Source of the DNA: Phycisphaerales bacterium
GTDB taxonomy: Bacteria > Planctomycetota > Phycisphaerae > Sedimentisphaerales > Anaerobacaceae
Direction: 5' to 3'
DNA: 64,000 nucleotides
Assembly: GCA_030602885.1 (NCBI GenBank)
Contig: JAUVYV010000003.1
Span: 1-64,000, forward strand
Part shown: positions 30,395 to 37,586 of the stretch, piece after piece
Position numbering within the stretch: the first letter of the stretch is position 1
Layout of the letters: each line of letters starts with the position of its first letter
Notes under the pieces: generated by a model
Told to the model about the DNA's origin: nothing
The model's database searches: none
What the model saw: only the letters and a program-made list of their open reading frames with translations
Translations under genes and position numbers: made by a program

Positions 30395-31405
30395 ATGTCG
30401 GAAAAGATTAATCGTCGCGGGTTTTTGAGGGGTTCGGTTGTTGCCGGTGCTGCTGCGGGGTTTGTGGGGCTGGAGGAGAGAATACTCTTAGCGGCGCTGC
30501 GAGAGGGGGCGGACAAGAAGGTAAACGAGCAGAAGCAAGCGGGCAGCTTCGAGATGCCGAAGGGCAAGATTGGGGAGCTTTCTATCAGCAGGCTGACTAT
30601 TGGGGGCAATTTGATAGGCGGCTGGGCTCATGCGAGGGACTTGCTTTATACGTCGGCGCTTTTTCAGGCATACAATACGGAGGAGAAGATTTTCGAGACG
30701 CTGGAATTGGCGGAGCAGCGGGGCATCAATTCGATAGTGATAGACTGGAGGCAGCTTGACCTCATCAATAAATACAAGAAGGAACGCGGTGGTAAGATAC
30801 AGGCGATTACGTCGGTGATGCCGGCAGATAACAATCCGAAGACGAATATCGATGAGGTAGTGGATAAGGGGGCGGCGACGATATATCTGCACGGCGCGGT
30901 TTGCGATGTTACGGTTCAGCGCGGGCGAATTGACGTGCTGGAGAAGGCGCTGGAGCATATACGCAAGCAGGGGCTGTTGGCGGGGATTGGGGGACATTCG
31001 TTATTTGTTCCGATGGAATGCGAGGAGCAGGGAATCAAGCCGGATTACTATGTGAAGACGCTGCATCACGACAAATACTGGTCGGCGCATCCGAAGGAGA
31101 ACCGCAAGCCGTTCAGCGTGGATGGGCAAGTTCAGGATGAGCACGATGAGTTCCACGATAATATGTTTTGTCTGAATCCGGAGGAGACGGTCGAGTTTAT
31201 GAGGAAGGTGGAGGCGCCGTGGATAGCGTTCAAGACGTTGGCTGCGGGTGCGATTCATCCGCGAGACGGATTCAAATATGCGTTCGAGAATGGGGCCGAC
31301 TTTATTGCGGTGGGGATGTTCGACTTTCAGATTGTCGAAGATGCGGTTATCGCCAAAGAAGTCTTGGCCGGCGTCAAAGAGAGGAACCGTCCCTGGCGGG
31401 CATGA
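30395..31405 (+). CDS. Tat-exported aldo/keto reductase-like TIM-barrel protein
   Basis: A 336-residue protein. The start at 30395 has GAGGAG eight bases upstream and opens directly on a twin-arginine signal (NRRGFLRGSVVAGAAAGFVGL). The rest resembles aldo/keto reductases: LSISRLTIGGNLIGGW at the start of the barrel and AFKTLAAGAIHPRDGFKYAFENGADFIAVGMFD at its end. I do not see the canonical Asp-Tyr-Lys-His tetrad, so catalysis is unproved. Tat export implies folding, possibly cofactor binding, before transport. Confidence 0.6.
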   Translation: MSEKINRRGFLRGSVVAGAAAGFVGLEERILLAALREGADKKVNEQKQAGSFEMPKGKIGELSISRLTIGGNLIGGWAHARDLLYTSALFQAYNTEEKIFETLELAEQRGINSIVIDWRQLDLINKYKKERGGKIQAITSVMPADNNPKTNIDEVVDKGAATIYLHGAVCDVTVQRGRIDVLEKALEHIRKQGLLAGIGGHSLFVPMECEEQGIKPDYYVKTLHHDKYWSAHPKENRKPFSVDGQVQDEHDEFHDNMFCLNPEETVEFMRKVEAPWIAFKTLAAGAIHPRDGFKYAFENGADFIAVGMFDFQIVEDAVIAKEVLAGVKERNRPWRA

Positions 31406-31414
31406 ATTCGTACG

Positions 31415-31834
31415 GTGAACTATCATCTGGCAATTCTGAAAAGGCCTTATCTGGAAGCGATATTAGCCGGTCGTAAAAGGGTGGAGTCGCGTTTTACGCG
31501 GACGAGACGCGGGGCATTCGGCGAGGTTGAAGTTGGGGACACTTTGTTTTTGAAGGAAAGTTCCGGGCCTGTGCGGGCGAAGGCGACTGTGTGCGGGGTC
31601 AAGAGGTTTGAGAACCTGACGGCGAAACAGATTGGGCAACTGGAAGAAGAATACAATCATCTGATATGTGGTGACAAAGAATACTGGGAGGGCAGAAGGG
31701 GATGTCATTTCGGTGTTCTGGTATGGCTGAGGGATGTGCGAAGGATTGAGTCGGTGTGGATAGCAAAAAGAGACTGGCGGGCGTGGGTTGTATTGACGGA
31801 GAGGGAGGACTTCGGGCTGTTGAAACGGTGTTGA
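31415..31834 (+). CDS. ASCH-domain protein
   Basis: A 139-residue protein starting at GTG, nine bases after the preceding stop. The segment KRPYLEAILAGRKRVESRFTRTRRGAFGEVEVGDTLFLKESSGPV carries the ASCH RNA-binding fold pattern: conserved K/R-x-ES-R and the GD-x-L-x-L-K strand. ASCH proteins bind RNA or act as small amidohydrolases such as YqfB. No gene of known RNA metabolism is adjacent. Probably co-transcribed with the upstream gene. Confidence 0.75.
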   Translation: MNYHLAILKRPYLEAILAGRKRVESRFTRTRRGAFGEVEVGDTLFLKESSGPVRAKATVCGVKRFENLTAKQIGQLEEEYNHLICGDKEYWEGRRGCHFGVLVWLRDVRRIESVWIAKRDWRAWVVLTEREDFGLLKRC

Positions 31835-31847
31835 GAGGGGTAAAAAG

Positions 31848-31935
31848 GCACGTTTTTGCGTAATTTTTGGGGTTTTTCTCAAAAACCGCAATAAATAGGG
31901 AGGGGTTTTGCGTCTAAAGACATGAAAAAACGTGC
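31848..31935. other. Nested inverted repeats in an AT-rich intergenic gap
   Basis: GCACGTTTTT (31848-31857) pairs with AAAAACGTGC (31926-31935) over about 70 bases. Inside it GGTTTTT-CTC-AAAAACC (31871-31887) forms a second perfect stem. The gap (31835-31991) is visibly richer in A and T than its neighbours. It could be a terminator for the ASCH gene or a structured leader for the next gene. No known riboswitch pattern is recognised. Confidence 0.4.
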
Positions 31936-31991
31936 GAAAAACTGCGAAAAATTGGCTTAGACCGCAAAAATATTGCTGAAAGGAGCAAGAG

Positions 31992-32702
31992 ATGTTGAGG
32001 AAAATGATGGTTTGTGTGGTGTCGGTTGTTTTGCTGGTCGGGGGTATGAGTATTGCGGCCGAGCCCCTCAGGGGCGAGCAGGGCAAGGGCAAAGGCGAGG
32101 CGAGGCAGGGTCAGGTACAGAAGGGGGCCGGCCAGCGTGTGGACCTGGTTGGTCAGCTTATAAAGGCGTACAAGGCAGGCGATAAGCAAAAGGTCGGTCA
32201 GCTTATCGGTAAGATTGAGCAGCGACGAGAAAAGGTGCGCGAGGGCAGGGGAGGCGGTCGGAAGGCCGGCGTAGGTAGAGGCGGTTGGCACAAGGGTGCG
32301 ATGGTTGGTGGTATGGCTTGGCACGGCAGGGATATGCAAGCAAGAGGCCGTGGTTGGCAAGGGTCCGGGATGCGAGGCGGAGGCGGTTGGCAGAGGGGTG
32401 CGATTGCCGGTGGTATGGCTCGGTGGGACCGCGGCAGGCTTGGTGCTGGTCGGATGTGGAACGGTGCGAGACTGGGACGTGAGGGATTTGGTGGGTCGAG
32501 GCGTGCGGCGGTCTGTCCGCGAGGTTTTCGTGGTGCCGGGCGCGGCAGGAATGGAAGCTGCGGGGCGTGGGGACGCGGGCAGCAGTGGCATGCGCGCGGT
32601 CCGTTCGGTCGTGGACAAGGCGCCCGGGGAGCACGAGGTATGAGAGGGAAGGGACGGGCCTTGCCGAGGATTCCCGAAGCGCGGTTTGAGTGGGACTGGT
32701 AG
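31992..32702 (+). CDS. Exported Gly/Arg-rich low-complexity protein
   Basis: A 236-residue protein with a signal peptide (MLRKMMVCVVSVVLLVGGMSIAA). Residues about 48-80 form a helical segment with an internal repeat (LVGQLIKAYKAGDKQKV / VGQLIGKIEQRREKV). The rest is rich in Gly, Arg and Trp, with two copies of a GGW-x-[KR]-GA-[MI]-x-GGMA motif, visible also as DNA repeats at 32280-32318 and 32382-32420. Ribosome-binding site AAAGGAG; a strong terminator follows. It resembles strongly basic RNA- or polyanion-binding proteins, but export suggests an envelope role. No family recognised. Confidence 0.65.
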   Translation: MLRKMMVCVVSVVLLVGGMSIAAEPLRGEQGKGKGEARQGQVQKGAGQRVDLVGQLIKAYKAGDKQKVGQLIGKIEQRREKVREGRGGGRKAGVGRGGWHKGAMVGGMAWHGRDMQARGRGWQGSGMRGGGGWQRGAIAGGMARWDRGRLGAGRMWNGARLGREGFGGSRRAAVCPRGFRGAGRGRNGSCGAWGRGQQWHARGPFGRGQGARGARGMRGKGRALPRIPEARFEWDW

Positions 32703-32761
32703 AAGAGAAGTGCACAAGGCATAAGAGCATAAGTCACAAGTTCCAGGTTAATGAGAAGCGA

Positions 32762-32797
32762 ACGGCTGGGCAGATGAGTGCCCGGCCGTTTTTTTTT
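32762..32797 (+). terminator. Rho-independent terminator
   Basis: ACGGCTGGGCA (32762-32772), six-base loop, TGCCCGGCCGT (32779-32789), 11-bp stem with one G-T pair, followed by eight more T. It closes the transcript of the Gly/Arg-rich protein. Confidence 0.9.
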
Positions 32798-32890
32798 GAC
32801 GACGAATAGAAACCACCGCCGCACACAGATAGATGGAGCGGTGGGGACGAAGTCCCGCCGTGCCTATCGCGGAGAATCCACAGAGGATGT

Positions 32891-32919
32891 TTGACGTGAG
32901 GGGTGGGTTCGGTTACAAT
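32891..32919 (+). promoter_or_regulatory. Sigma-70-type promoter ahead of a LacI-family relic
   Basis: TTGACG (32891-32896), 17 bases, TACAAT (32914-32919). Ten of twelve consensus positions match with ideal spacing. A palindromic operator begins at the next base. Confidence 0.7.
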
Positions 32920-32939
32920 CAGCACAAACGATTGTGCTG
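32920..32939. promoter_or_regulatory. LacI-type palindromic operator
   Basis: CAGCACAAAC / GATTGTGCTG is an inverted repeat with 9 of 10 matching positions per half and a central CG step, the signature of LacI/GalR-family operators. It covers the predicted transcription start, where a bound repressor would block initiation. The truncated LacI-type reading frame at 32990 suggests an autoregulated regulator gene originally stood here. Confidence 0.6.
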
Positions 32940-32989
32940 TGTATCAGGGAAAGCAAGGCGATTCACAGAGCAGAGAGGATACCGGTTGG

Positions 32990-33100
32990 ATGGCAAAGAA
33001 GCAACAGGTGACGTTTAGGATGATAGCGGAGGAATTAGGGGTATCGGTTTCGACGGTATCTCAGGGCTTTGGATGGCGTTTTGGTGAGCGGGGATATTGA
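32990..33100 (+). pseudogene. LacI-family regulator truncated after the helix-turn-helix
   Basis: A 36-codon frame: MAKKQQVTFRMIAEELGVSVSTVSQ is a clear LacI/GalR N-terminal helix-turn-helix, then GFGWRFGERGY and a stop. The hinge and the roughly 270-residue ligand-binding domain are missing. A heptamer repeat starts at the stop codon and a hairpin repeat lies beyond it, so the rest of the gene was probably lost by recombination or insertion. Promoter and operator are intact. Whether the stub is still made or binds DNA is unknown; without the dimerising domain, stable repression is unlikely. Confidence 0.7.
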
Positions 33101-33140
33101 CTATTGATTATTGACAGTGTTAATCTGCGTTAATCAGTGT
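33096..33140. repeat. Heptamer and decamer tandem repeats
   Basis: ATTGACT, ATTGATT, ATTGACA (33096-33116) is another period-7 array. It is followed at about 33119-33138 by two near-copies of a 10-base unit (TTAATCTGCG, TTAATCAGTG). The array overlaps the end of the truncated LacI frame. Confidence 0.65.
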
Positions 33141-33153
33141 CTAAAAAATGAAG

Positions 33154-33184
33154 CCTGTGCCCGCGAAAGCGGGTAGTTGACAGG
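33154..33184. repeat. Nested hairpin repeat upstream of the ADP-ribosylglycohydrolase gene
   Basis: Outer stem CCTGT (33154-33158) with ACAGG (33180-33184); inner stem CCCGC-GAAA-GCGGG (33160-33173) closed by a GNRA tetraloop. It ends nine bases before the AAGGAGG ribosome-binding site of the next gene. Probably a dispersed palindromic repeat; it may act as a 5' leader hairpin. Confidence 0.6.
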
Positions 33185-33209
33185 TACAAATTTTAAGGAG
33201 GTTTATGTC

Positions 33210-34493
33210 ATGTTATTGAGAAGTGCAGGCACAAAGGTATTGGGTATTGTTCCGCTGGCGCTGGTATGCATTCTTTTTGGCTGTCATGGCGAGGACAAGT
33301 GCAAGCTGAGCAGTCGCAAAGCGGTGGGGGAGGTGAAGATGAAGAAAAGCGTTGTGGAGGACAAGATAAGGGGAGGGTGGCTTGGCAAGACGGCGGGAGT
33401 GTGCATCGGCGGTCCTACTGAGTTTAAGGCAAAGGGCAGGATGTACACAGGGAGGTTGAACTTTTATCCGAATTTCAGCGACGGCTTTGGTCAGGATGAT
33501 ATCTATGTGCAGATAACCTTTGTCGAGGCGATGGACAAGAAGCTGGGTGAGTCGGGCGGTATTTTTGCAGCGACGATGGCAGACTATGGCGAGGCATTCA
33601 AGAACAGCGGGTACAAGCTTTGGCATGCGAACAAGGGTGGTCGAGAGAACCTTAAAAAGGGGATAAAGCCGCCTGAGTCGGGGATGTGGGCGGGTGAAGG
33701 CAAACGGTTTAACAGGTGTGCGAACGATATTGACTGGCAGATAGAGTGCGACTGGGTGGGGCTGATGTGTCCGGCGATGCCGATGACGGCGGTGCAGATT
33801 AGTGACAGAGTGGGCCACGTGATGAATTATGGGGACGGTGTGTATGGTGGTCATTTTGTCAGCACGATGATTTCGCTGGCGTTTGTGGAGAACGATGTCG
33901 AGACGATAGTGAAAACGGCGATAGAGTCGGTGCCGAGGCAGTCGCAGTACTATGCGGTGCTCAAAGACGTTATCGATTATTACGACCAGCATCCGGAGGA
34001 CTTCAAGGGTTGCTGGAAGCAGATAAACGACAAGTGGTTGCGTGAGGCGATAGATTGCAGCGGGCCTGCGGACAATTTCAATATTGCGGCGTCACTAAAC
34101 GGAGCGTTCATTGCGATAGGTTTGCTATACGGCGATGGTGACATAATGAAGACGATCGAGTATTCGACTCGTTGCGGGCAGGATTCGGACTGCAACCCGG
34201 CGAACGCAGGGGCGATTGTGGGGACAATGCTGGGCTATGAGAAGCTGCCGCAGGAGTGGAAGGACGATATTGAGAAGTATCCGAATAACCGGTACAGTCA
34301 CACGAGCTACACGTACACGGACCTGATAAACAGCAGTTTCAAACGTGCGGAGAAGGCGATTTTGCAGACGGGCGGCGCGCTTTCGGGCGATACGTACGTA
34401 ATTAAGCGTGAGCCGGTCCGTCAGCCGAAGATGTTAGAGCAGTACGGGCAAGACCCTGTGGCGAATCCGGATTATTCAAGCTCGCGGGAATGA
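33210..34493 (+). CDS. ADP-ribosylglycohydrolase-family lipoprotein
   Basis: A 427-residue protein. The start at 33210 has AAGGAGG nine bases upstream and opens a lipoprotein signal with lipobox ILFGC. The mature part fits the ADP-ribosyl-[dinitrogen reductase] hydrolase fold: KIRGGWLGKTAGVCIGGPTEF at the start and the metal-site motif GQDSDCNPANAGAIVGTMLG near residue 335. Family members cleave ADP-ribose from proteins in the cytoplasm; an exported form suggests a different N- or O-glycoside substrate, possibly released glycans. It ends nine bases from a convergent gene. Confidence 0.85.
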   Translation: MLLRSAGTKVLGIVPLALVCILFGCHGEDKCKLSSRKAVGEVKMKKSVVEDKIRGGWLGKTAGVCIGGPTEFKAKGRMYTGRLNFYPNFSDGFGQDDIYVQITFVEAMDKKLGESGGIFAATMADYGEAFKNSGYKLWHANKGGRENLKKGIKPPESGMWAGEGKRFNRCANDIDWQIECDWVGLMCPAMPMTAVQISDRVGHVMNYGDGVYGGHFVSTMISLAFVENDVETIVKTAIESVPRQSQYYAVLKDVIDYYDQHPEDFKGCWKQINDKWLREAIDCSGPADNFNIAASLNGAFIAIGLLYGDGDIMKTIEYSTRCGQDSDCNPANAGAIVGTMLGYEKLPQEWKDDIEKYPNNRYSHTSYTYTDLINSSFKRAEKAILQTGGALSGDTYVIKREPVRQPKMLEQYGQDPVANPDYSSSRE

Positions 34494-34502
34494 CTGTTTG
34501 GT

Positions 34503-35051
34503 TTATCGCCAGGTGCGCGGGTAGTAGATGTCGTTGGGGCGGATGTTGAATTTTCTGCAGAGCGATTCGACGAGGGCTTCGGTGCGTTTTATCTGGGAGT
34601 CGGTTGGGAGTGTTGTTTTTGCGTCGGCTATGAGGCAGATACGGATGGTCTGAGCGGTTCCGTACCATGAGAGGTCGGTGGTTAGCGACCATTGTTTCTG
34701 CCATTTTTCGGTGGTCTGAATCCGGCCGTCGGCAGCTCCGAGGCCGTTGCCGATAACGAAGTGGCAGTTGAGGTCATCGGGATTTGCCAGGCCGCTGAGG
34801 GAGGCAAGCTGTTCGAGATTTCCGGCCTTCGTTCCGCTGTAGTGTATCTCGATGCACTGCCAGCGGTTCGGTGCCGGAGTGAGCCGTGAGGTGACAGCCC
34901 TTTCGACGGGGTCGAGTCGGTAATAGGTTGAGAGACAGAACGGGCCTGCGGAAGGGGGATTATTGCCGAGCGCCATCAGGACAATGGCCCCCGTTGTCAT
35001 CGAGGCCAGTAACGCGGCCAGCACTCTTGCCACCCTTGGCTGATCAGACAT
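34503..35051 (-). CDS. N-acetylmuramoyl-L-alanine amidase/PGRP-like protein
   Basis: A 182-residue protein with one N-terminal hydrophobic anchor (ALLASMTTGAIVLMALG). The remainder matches the amidase_2/PGRP fold: WQCIEIHYSGTKAGN (first metal His), NCHFVIGNGLGAADGRIQTTEKW, then IRICLIADA and a C-terminal IKRTEALVESLCRKFNI helix. Expected to bind or cleave peptidoglycan stem peptides in the periplasm. The second metal His and catalytic residues are not all certain, so it might be a binding protein only. Confidence 0.75.
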   Translation of the reverse strand: MSDQPRVARVLAALLASMTTGAIVLMALGNNPPSAGPFCLSTYYRLDPVERAVTSRLTPAPNRWQCIEIHYSGTKAGNLEQLASLSGLANPDDLNCHFVIGNGLGAADGRIQTTEKWQKQWSLTTDLSWYGTAQTIRICLIADAKTTLPTDSQIKRTEALVESLCRKFNIRPNDIYYPRTWR

Positions 35052-35403
35052 TGTTACATCCCTGCAAAAAAGACCTGCGATGGCCGATCATAGAAGATAT
35101 GACCGGTTATATACAGAACATCGGCGGCTTCCAATGAAATACTGTAAATTTTGCGGAAAATTTTGCCGTTTGCAGATGATCAGGGAGCGAGGGGGAGAAG
35201 ATTGGCGGCGCGCAGAGAAAAGTCTTGACCGGAGAGTTCGGGTCTGTTAGAGAAAATCGGCGGACAGGGCGGTTGTTATTTGAGACGGTGTCCGGTCAAT
35301 TAAGGCTTTGCGGTGTGGGGCCGGTGGGAAAGAGCCTGTTGGCGGAGGTATCGGTAGAGAGGTGGTACGGGACAAAAGTCCAATAAAAACGGGAGAGTAT
35401 GAG
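35052..35403. other. Intergenic region between divergent genes
   Basis: No gene is seen in 352 bases. A weak promoter pair TTGACC (35225-35230), 17 bases, TAGAGA (35248-35253) points toward the DUF4954 gene. A direct repeat AAATTTTGC with two close copies lies near 35150-35175. The upstream extension of the DUF4954 frame into this region lacks a ribosome-binding site. Confidence 0.35.
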
Positions 35404-37395
35404 ATGGCATTGGAATTGCGTTCGTTGACCGGCGAGGAAATCAGCGATTTAGGCAAGCAGGGGTGCAGTTGTGATGATTGGTCGAAGGTGCGCGTTGCAG
35501 AAGGTTTCATGCCCGAACGCGTGCGAGCAACGCACTTTTCGGGAGACGTGCAATTGGGGGTTTTTAAGAAGGAGGTTGCGTTTTGCGGCGGGGTGAGCAA
35601 GCCGGTGGGCATCAGCAACGCGACGATTCACAACTGCCGGATAGGCAACAACGTGTATATTAACCAGGTGAAGAGCTATATCGCCAACTATGTGATTGCC
35701 GATGACGTGGTTGTAGAGAACGTTGATTTGCTTGCGGTGGAAAGCGAGAGCAGCTTCGGCAACGGGACGGAGGTGGCGGTCATCAACGAGGCGGGCGGCA
35801 GAGAGATACCGATTTATGACCACTTATCGGCCCAGTTAGCTTACATAATTGCGCTGTATCGGAACCGGCCTAAGGTAATAGAGAAGCTTTGCGGTATGAT
35901 AGGGGAGTACACGAAGTCGGTCAGGTCTTCGATGGGGTTTATAGGGGCCGGTGTTAAGCTTTTGAACTGCCGGATAATCAAGAACGTGAAGGTTGGCCCG
36001 GCGGCGGTCATCGAGGCGGTAAATCGGCTTGAGAACGGTTCGGTGAACAGTTGTGCCGAGGATTCTGTGTATATCGGGTCGGGTGTTTTTGCAGAAGATT
36101 TCATTGCCTGCAGCGGGTCGAATATCACGGACGGTGTCATCATATCCAAATGCTTTGTGGGCCAGGGCACGAAGCTGGCGAAGCAGTATTCGGCTGAGAA
36201 TTCGGTGTTCTTCGCCAATTGTGGGGGCTTTCATGGGGAGGCGTGTTCGATATTCGCCGGGCCTTACACGGTAACGCATCACAAGTCAACGTTGCTTATT
36301 GCGGGTCTGTTTAGCTTTCTGAATGCAGGCAGCGGTACAAATCAGAGCAATCACATGTACAAGCTTGGGCCGGTGCACCAAGGCATAGTGGAGCGCGGCT
36401 CTAAGACGGCCAGTGATTCTTATATGCTCTGGCCTATGAAGGTCGGGGCATTTACGGTGGTGATGGGCAGGCACTACAGGAACTCGGACACGTCGGATTT
36501 GCCGTTTTCGTATCTGATAGAGCACGAAGACGAGAGTATTCTTGCTCCCGGCGTGAATCTGCGGAGCGTGGGGATGGTGCGAGATGCGAGGAAGTGGCCC
36601 AAGCGCGACAAGCGGAAAGACTCAAACAAACTGGACTTGATAAACTTCAAGCTTCTGAGTCCCTACACAATTCAGAAGATGCTCAATGGTTGTGAGATAC
36701 TTGCGAACCTCAAGGCCACATCGGGTGAGACGAGCGAGCACTTTACGTATCACAGTGTGAAGATTCCCAACGCTTCGTTAGAGAGGGGCATCAAACTGTA
36801 CAGAAACGGGATTGACAAGTTTTTAGGCAACTGCCTGATAAGGCGGCTAAAGGGCAAAACGTTCAAGAGCGTCGATGAACTTCGCGAATCGCTGAAGGCG
36901 GAGACGGAGGCAGGGCCTGGCAAATGGGTGGATTTGGCGGGGATGTTTGCGCCCGAGCAGAAGGTTCACAAACTGCTTGATGAGATTGAAGGCGGCCTCT
37001 TAGGCAGTTTAGAGCAGGTAACGGAGGCATTCAATTCGATCCACGAAGAGTACGCTGCTTTCGAATGGGCATGGGCGGTGAATGTGCTGCAACGTGGTGT
37101 TGGCAAGACAATCGAGAGGATAGGGCCTGCGGATATCATAGAGATAGCGAAGAGGTGGAAAACGGCTGTTGTGGAACTCGACGGCATGCTCGAGTCCGAC
37201 GCAAAAAAGGAATTTACTGCGCTTGCACAGACCGGCTATGGTATCGACGGCGGCGCAGCAGACAGACAGGCGGACTTTGCGCAGGTGAGAGGCGCGTTCG
37301 AGGAGAACGGCTTCGTCAGCGATATTGAAAAACACATAGAAGAGAAGACCAAGCTCGGTGATGAGCTCATAGGTCAGATGGAAAAACTTCTTTAA
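35404..37395 (+). CDS. DUF4954-family left-handed beta-helix protein
   Basis: A 663-residue DUF4954 protein. The N-terminal two thirds show hexapeptide-like turns (ATIHNCRIGNNVYINQVKSYIANYVIADDVVVENVDLL; GSNITDGVIISKCFVGQGTKL), as in sugar-nucleotide acyl- and nucleotidyltransferases. A helical C-terminal third follows. The start at 35404 has GGGAGAG just upstream. The biochemical role of the family is not established. A decayed nagB start follows 29 bases after the stop, which links the locus to aminosugar metabolism. Confidence 0.85.
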   Translation: MALELRSLTGEEISDLGKQGCSCDDWSKVRVAEGFMPERVRATHFSGDVQLGVFKKEVAFCGGVSKPVGISNATIHNCRIGNNVYINQVKSYIANYVIADDVVVENVDLLAVESESSFGNGTEVAVINEAGGREIPIYDHLSAQLAYIIALYRNRPKVIEKLCGMIGEYTKSVRSSMGFIGAGVKLLNCRIIKNVKVGPAAVIEAVNRLENGSVNSCAEDSVYIGSGVFAEDFIACSGSNITDGVIISKCFVGQGTKLAKQYSAENSVFFANCGGFHGEACSIFAGPYTVTHHKSTLLIAGLFSFLNAGSGTNQSNHMYKLGPVHQGIVERGSKTASDSYMLWPMKVGAFTVVMGRHYRNSDTSDLPFSYLIEHEDESILAPGVNLRSVGMVRDARKWPKRDKRKDSNKLDLINFKLLSPYTIQKMLNGCEILANLKATSGETSEHFTYHSVKIPNASLERGIKLYRNGIDKFLGNCLIRRLKGKTFKSVDELRESLKAETEAGPGKWVDLAGMFAPEQKVHKLLDEIEGGLLGSLEQVTEAFNSIHEEYAAFEWAWAVNVLQRGVGKTIERIGPADIIEIAKRWKTAVVELDGMLESDAKKEFTALAQTGYGIDGGAADRQADFAQVRGAFEENGFVSDIEKHIEEKTKLGDELIGQMEKLL

Positions 37396-37424
37396 GTCAC
37401 CCCAATGCCGATAAGGAGGGATGC

Positions 37425-37520
37425 ATGCGAGTCATAATTGAGCCGCACTATGCACTTGTGTCGTGACGGGCAACGAACCACGTTGCCAGAACAATCAATG
37501 AGTGCAAGCCGACAAAAAGT
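37425..37520 (+). pseudogene. Relic of the nagB 5' end
   Basis: A strong ribosome-binding site (AAGGAGG, 37413-37419) precedes ATG with five-base spacing. The frame reads MRVIIEPHYALVS, then a TGA stop at 37464, then RATNHVARTINECKPTK. Across the stop it lines up with the N-terminus of glucosamine-6-phosphate deaminases (MRLIIxPxYxxVSxWAAxYVAxxINxxxPT). Beyond about 37520 the similarity fades into a terminator-like hairpin. The initiation signals survive but only about 30 codons of the gene remain. This is an alignment from memory of the family. Confidence 0.55.
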
Positions 37521-37525
37521 AACAG

Positions 37526-37570
37526 GGTTCCCGGAGCCGTGGGGCATCTGGGAACCGGTGTTTGTTTTTA
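37526..37570 (+). terminator. Possible terminator after DUF4954 and the nagB relic
   Basis: GGTTCCC (37526-37532) pairs with GGGAACC (37550-37556) around a 17-base loop and is followed by the T-rich stretch GGTGTTTGTTTTT. The convergent isomerase gene ends 30 bases further on. Confidence 0.45.
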
Positions 37571-37586
37571 CTATTCGACCACTTAG

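Noticed and set aside
35052-35403. Riboswitch leader for DUF4954
   Set aside because: Only a weak promoter and short direct repeats are present; no known aptamer core is recognisable.
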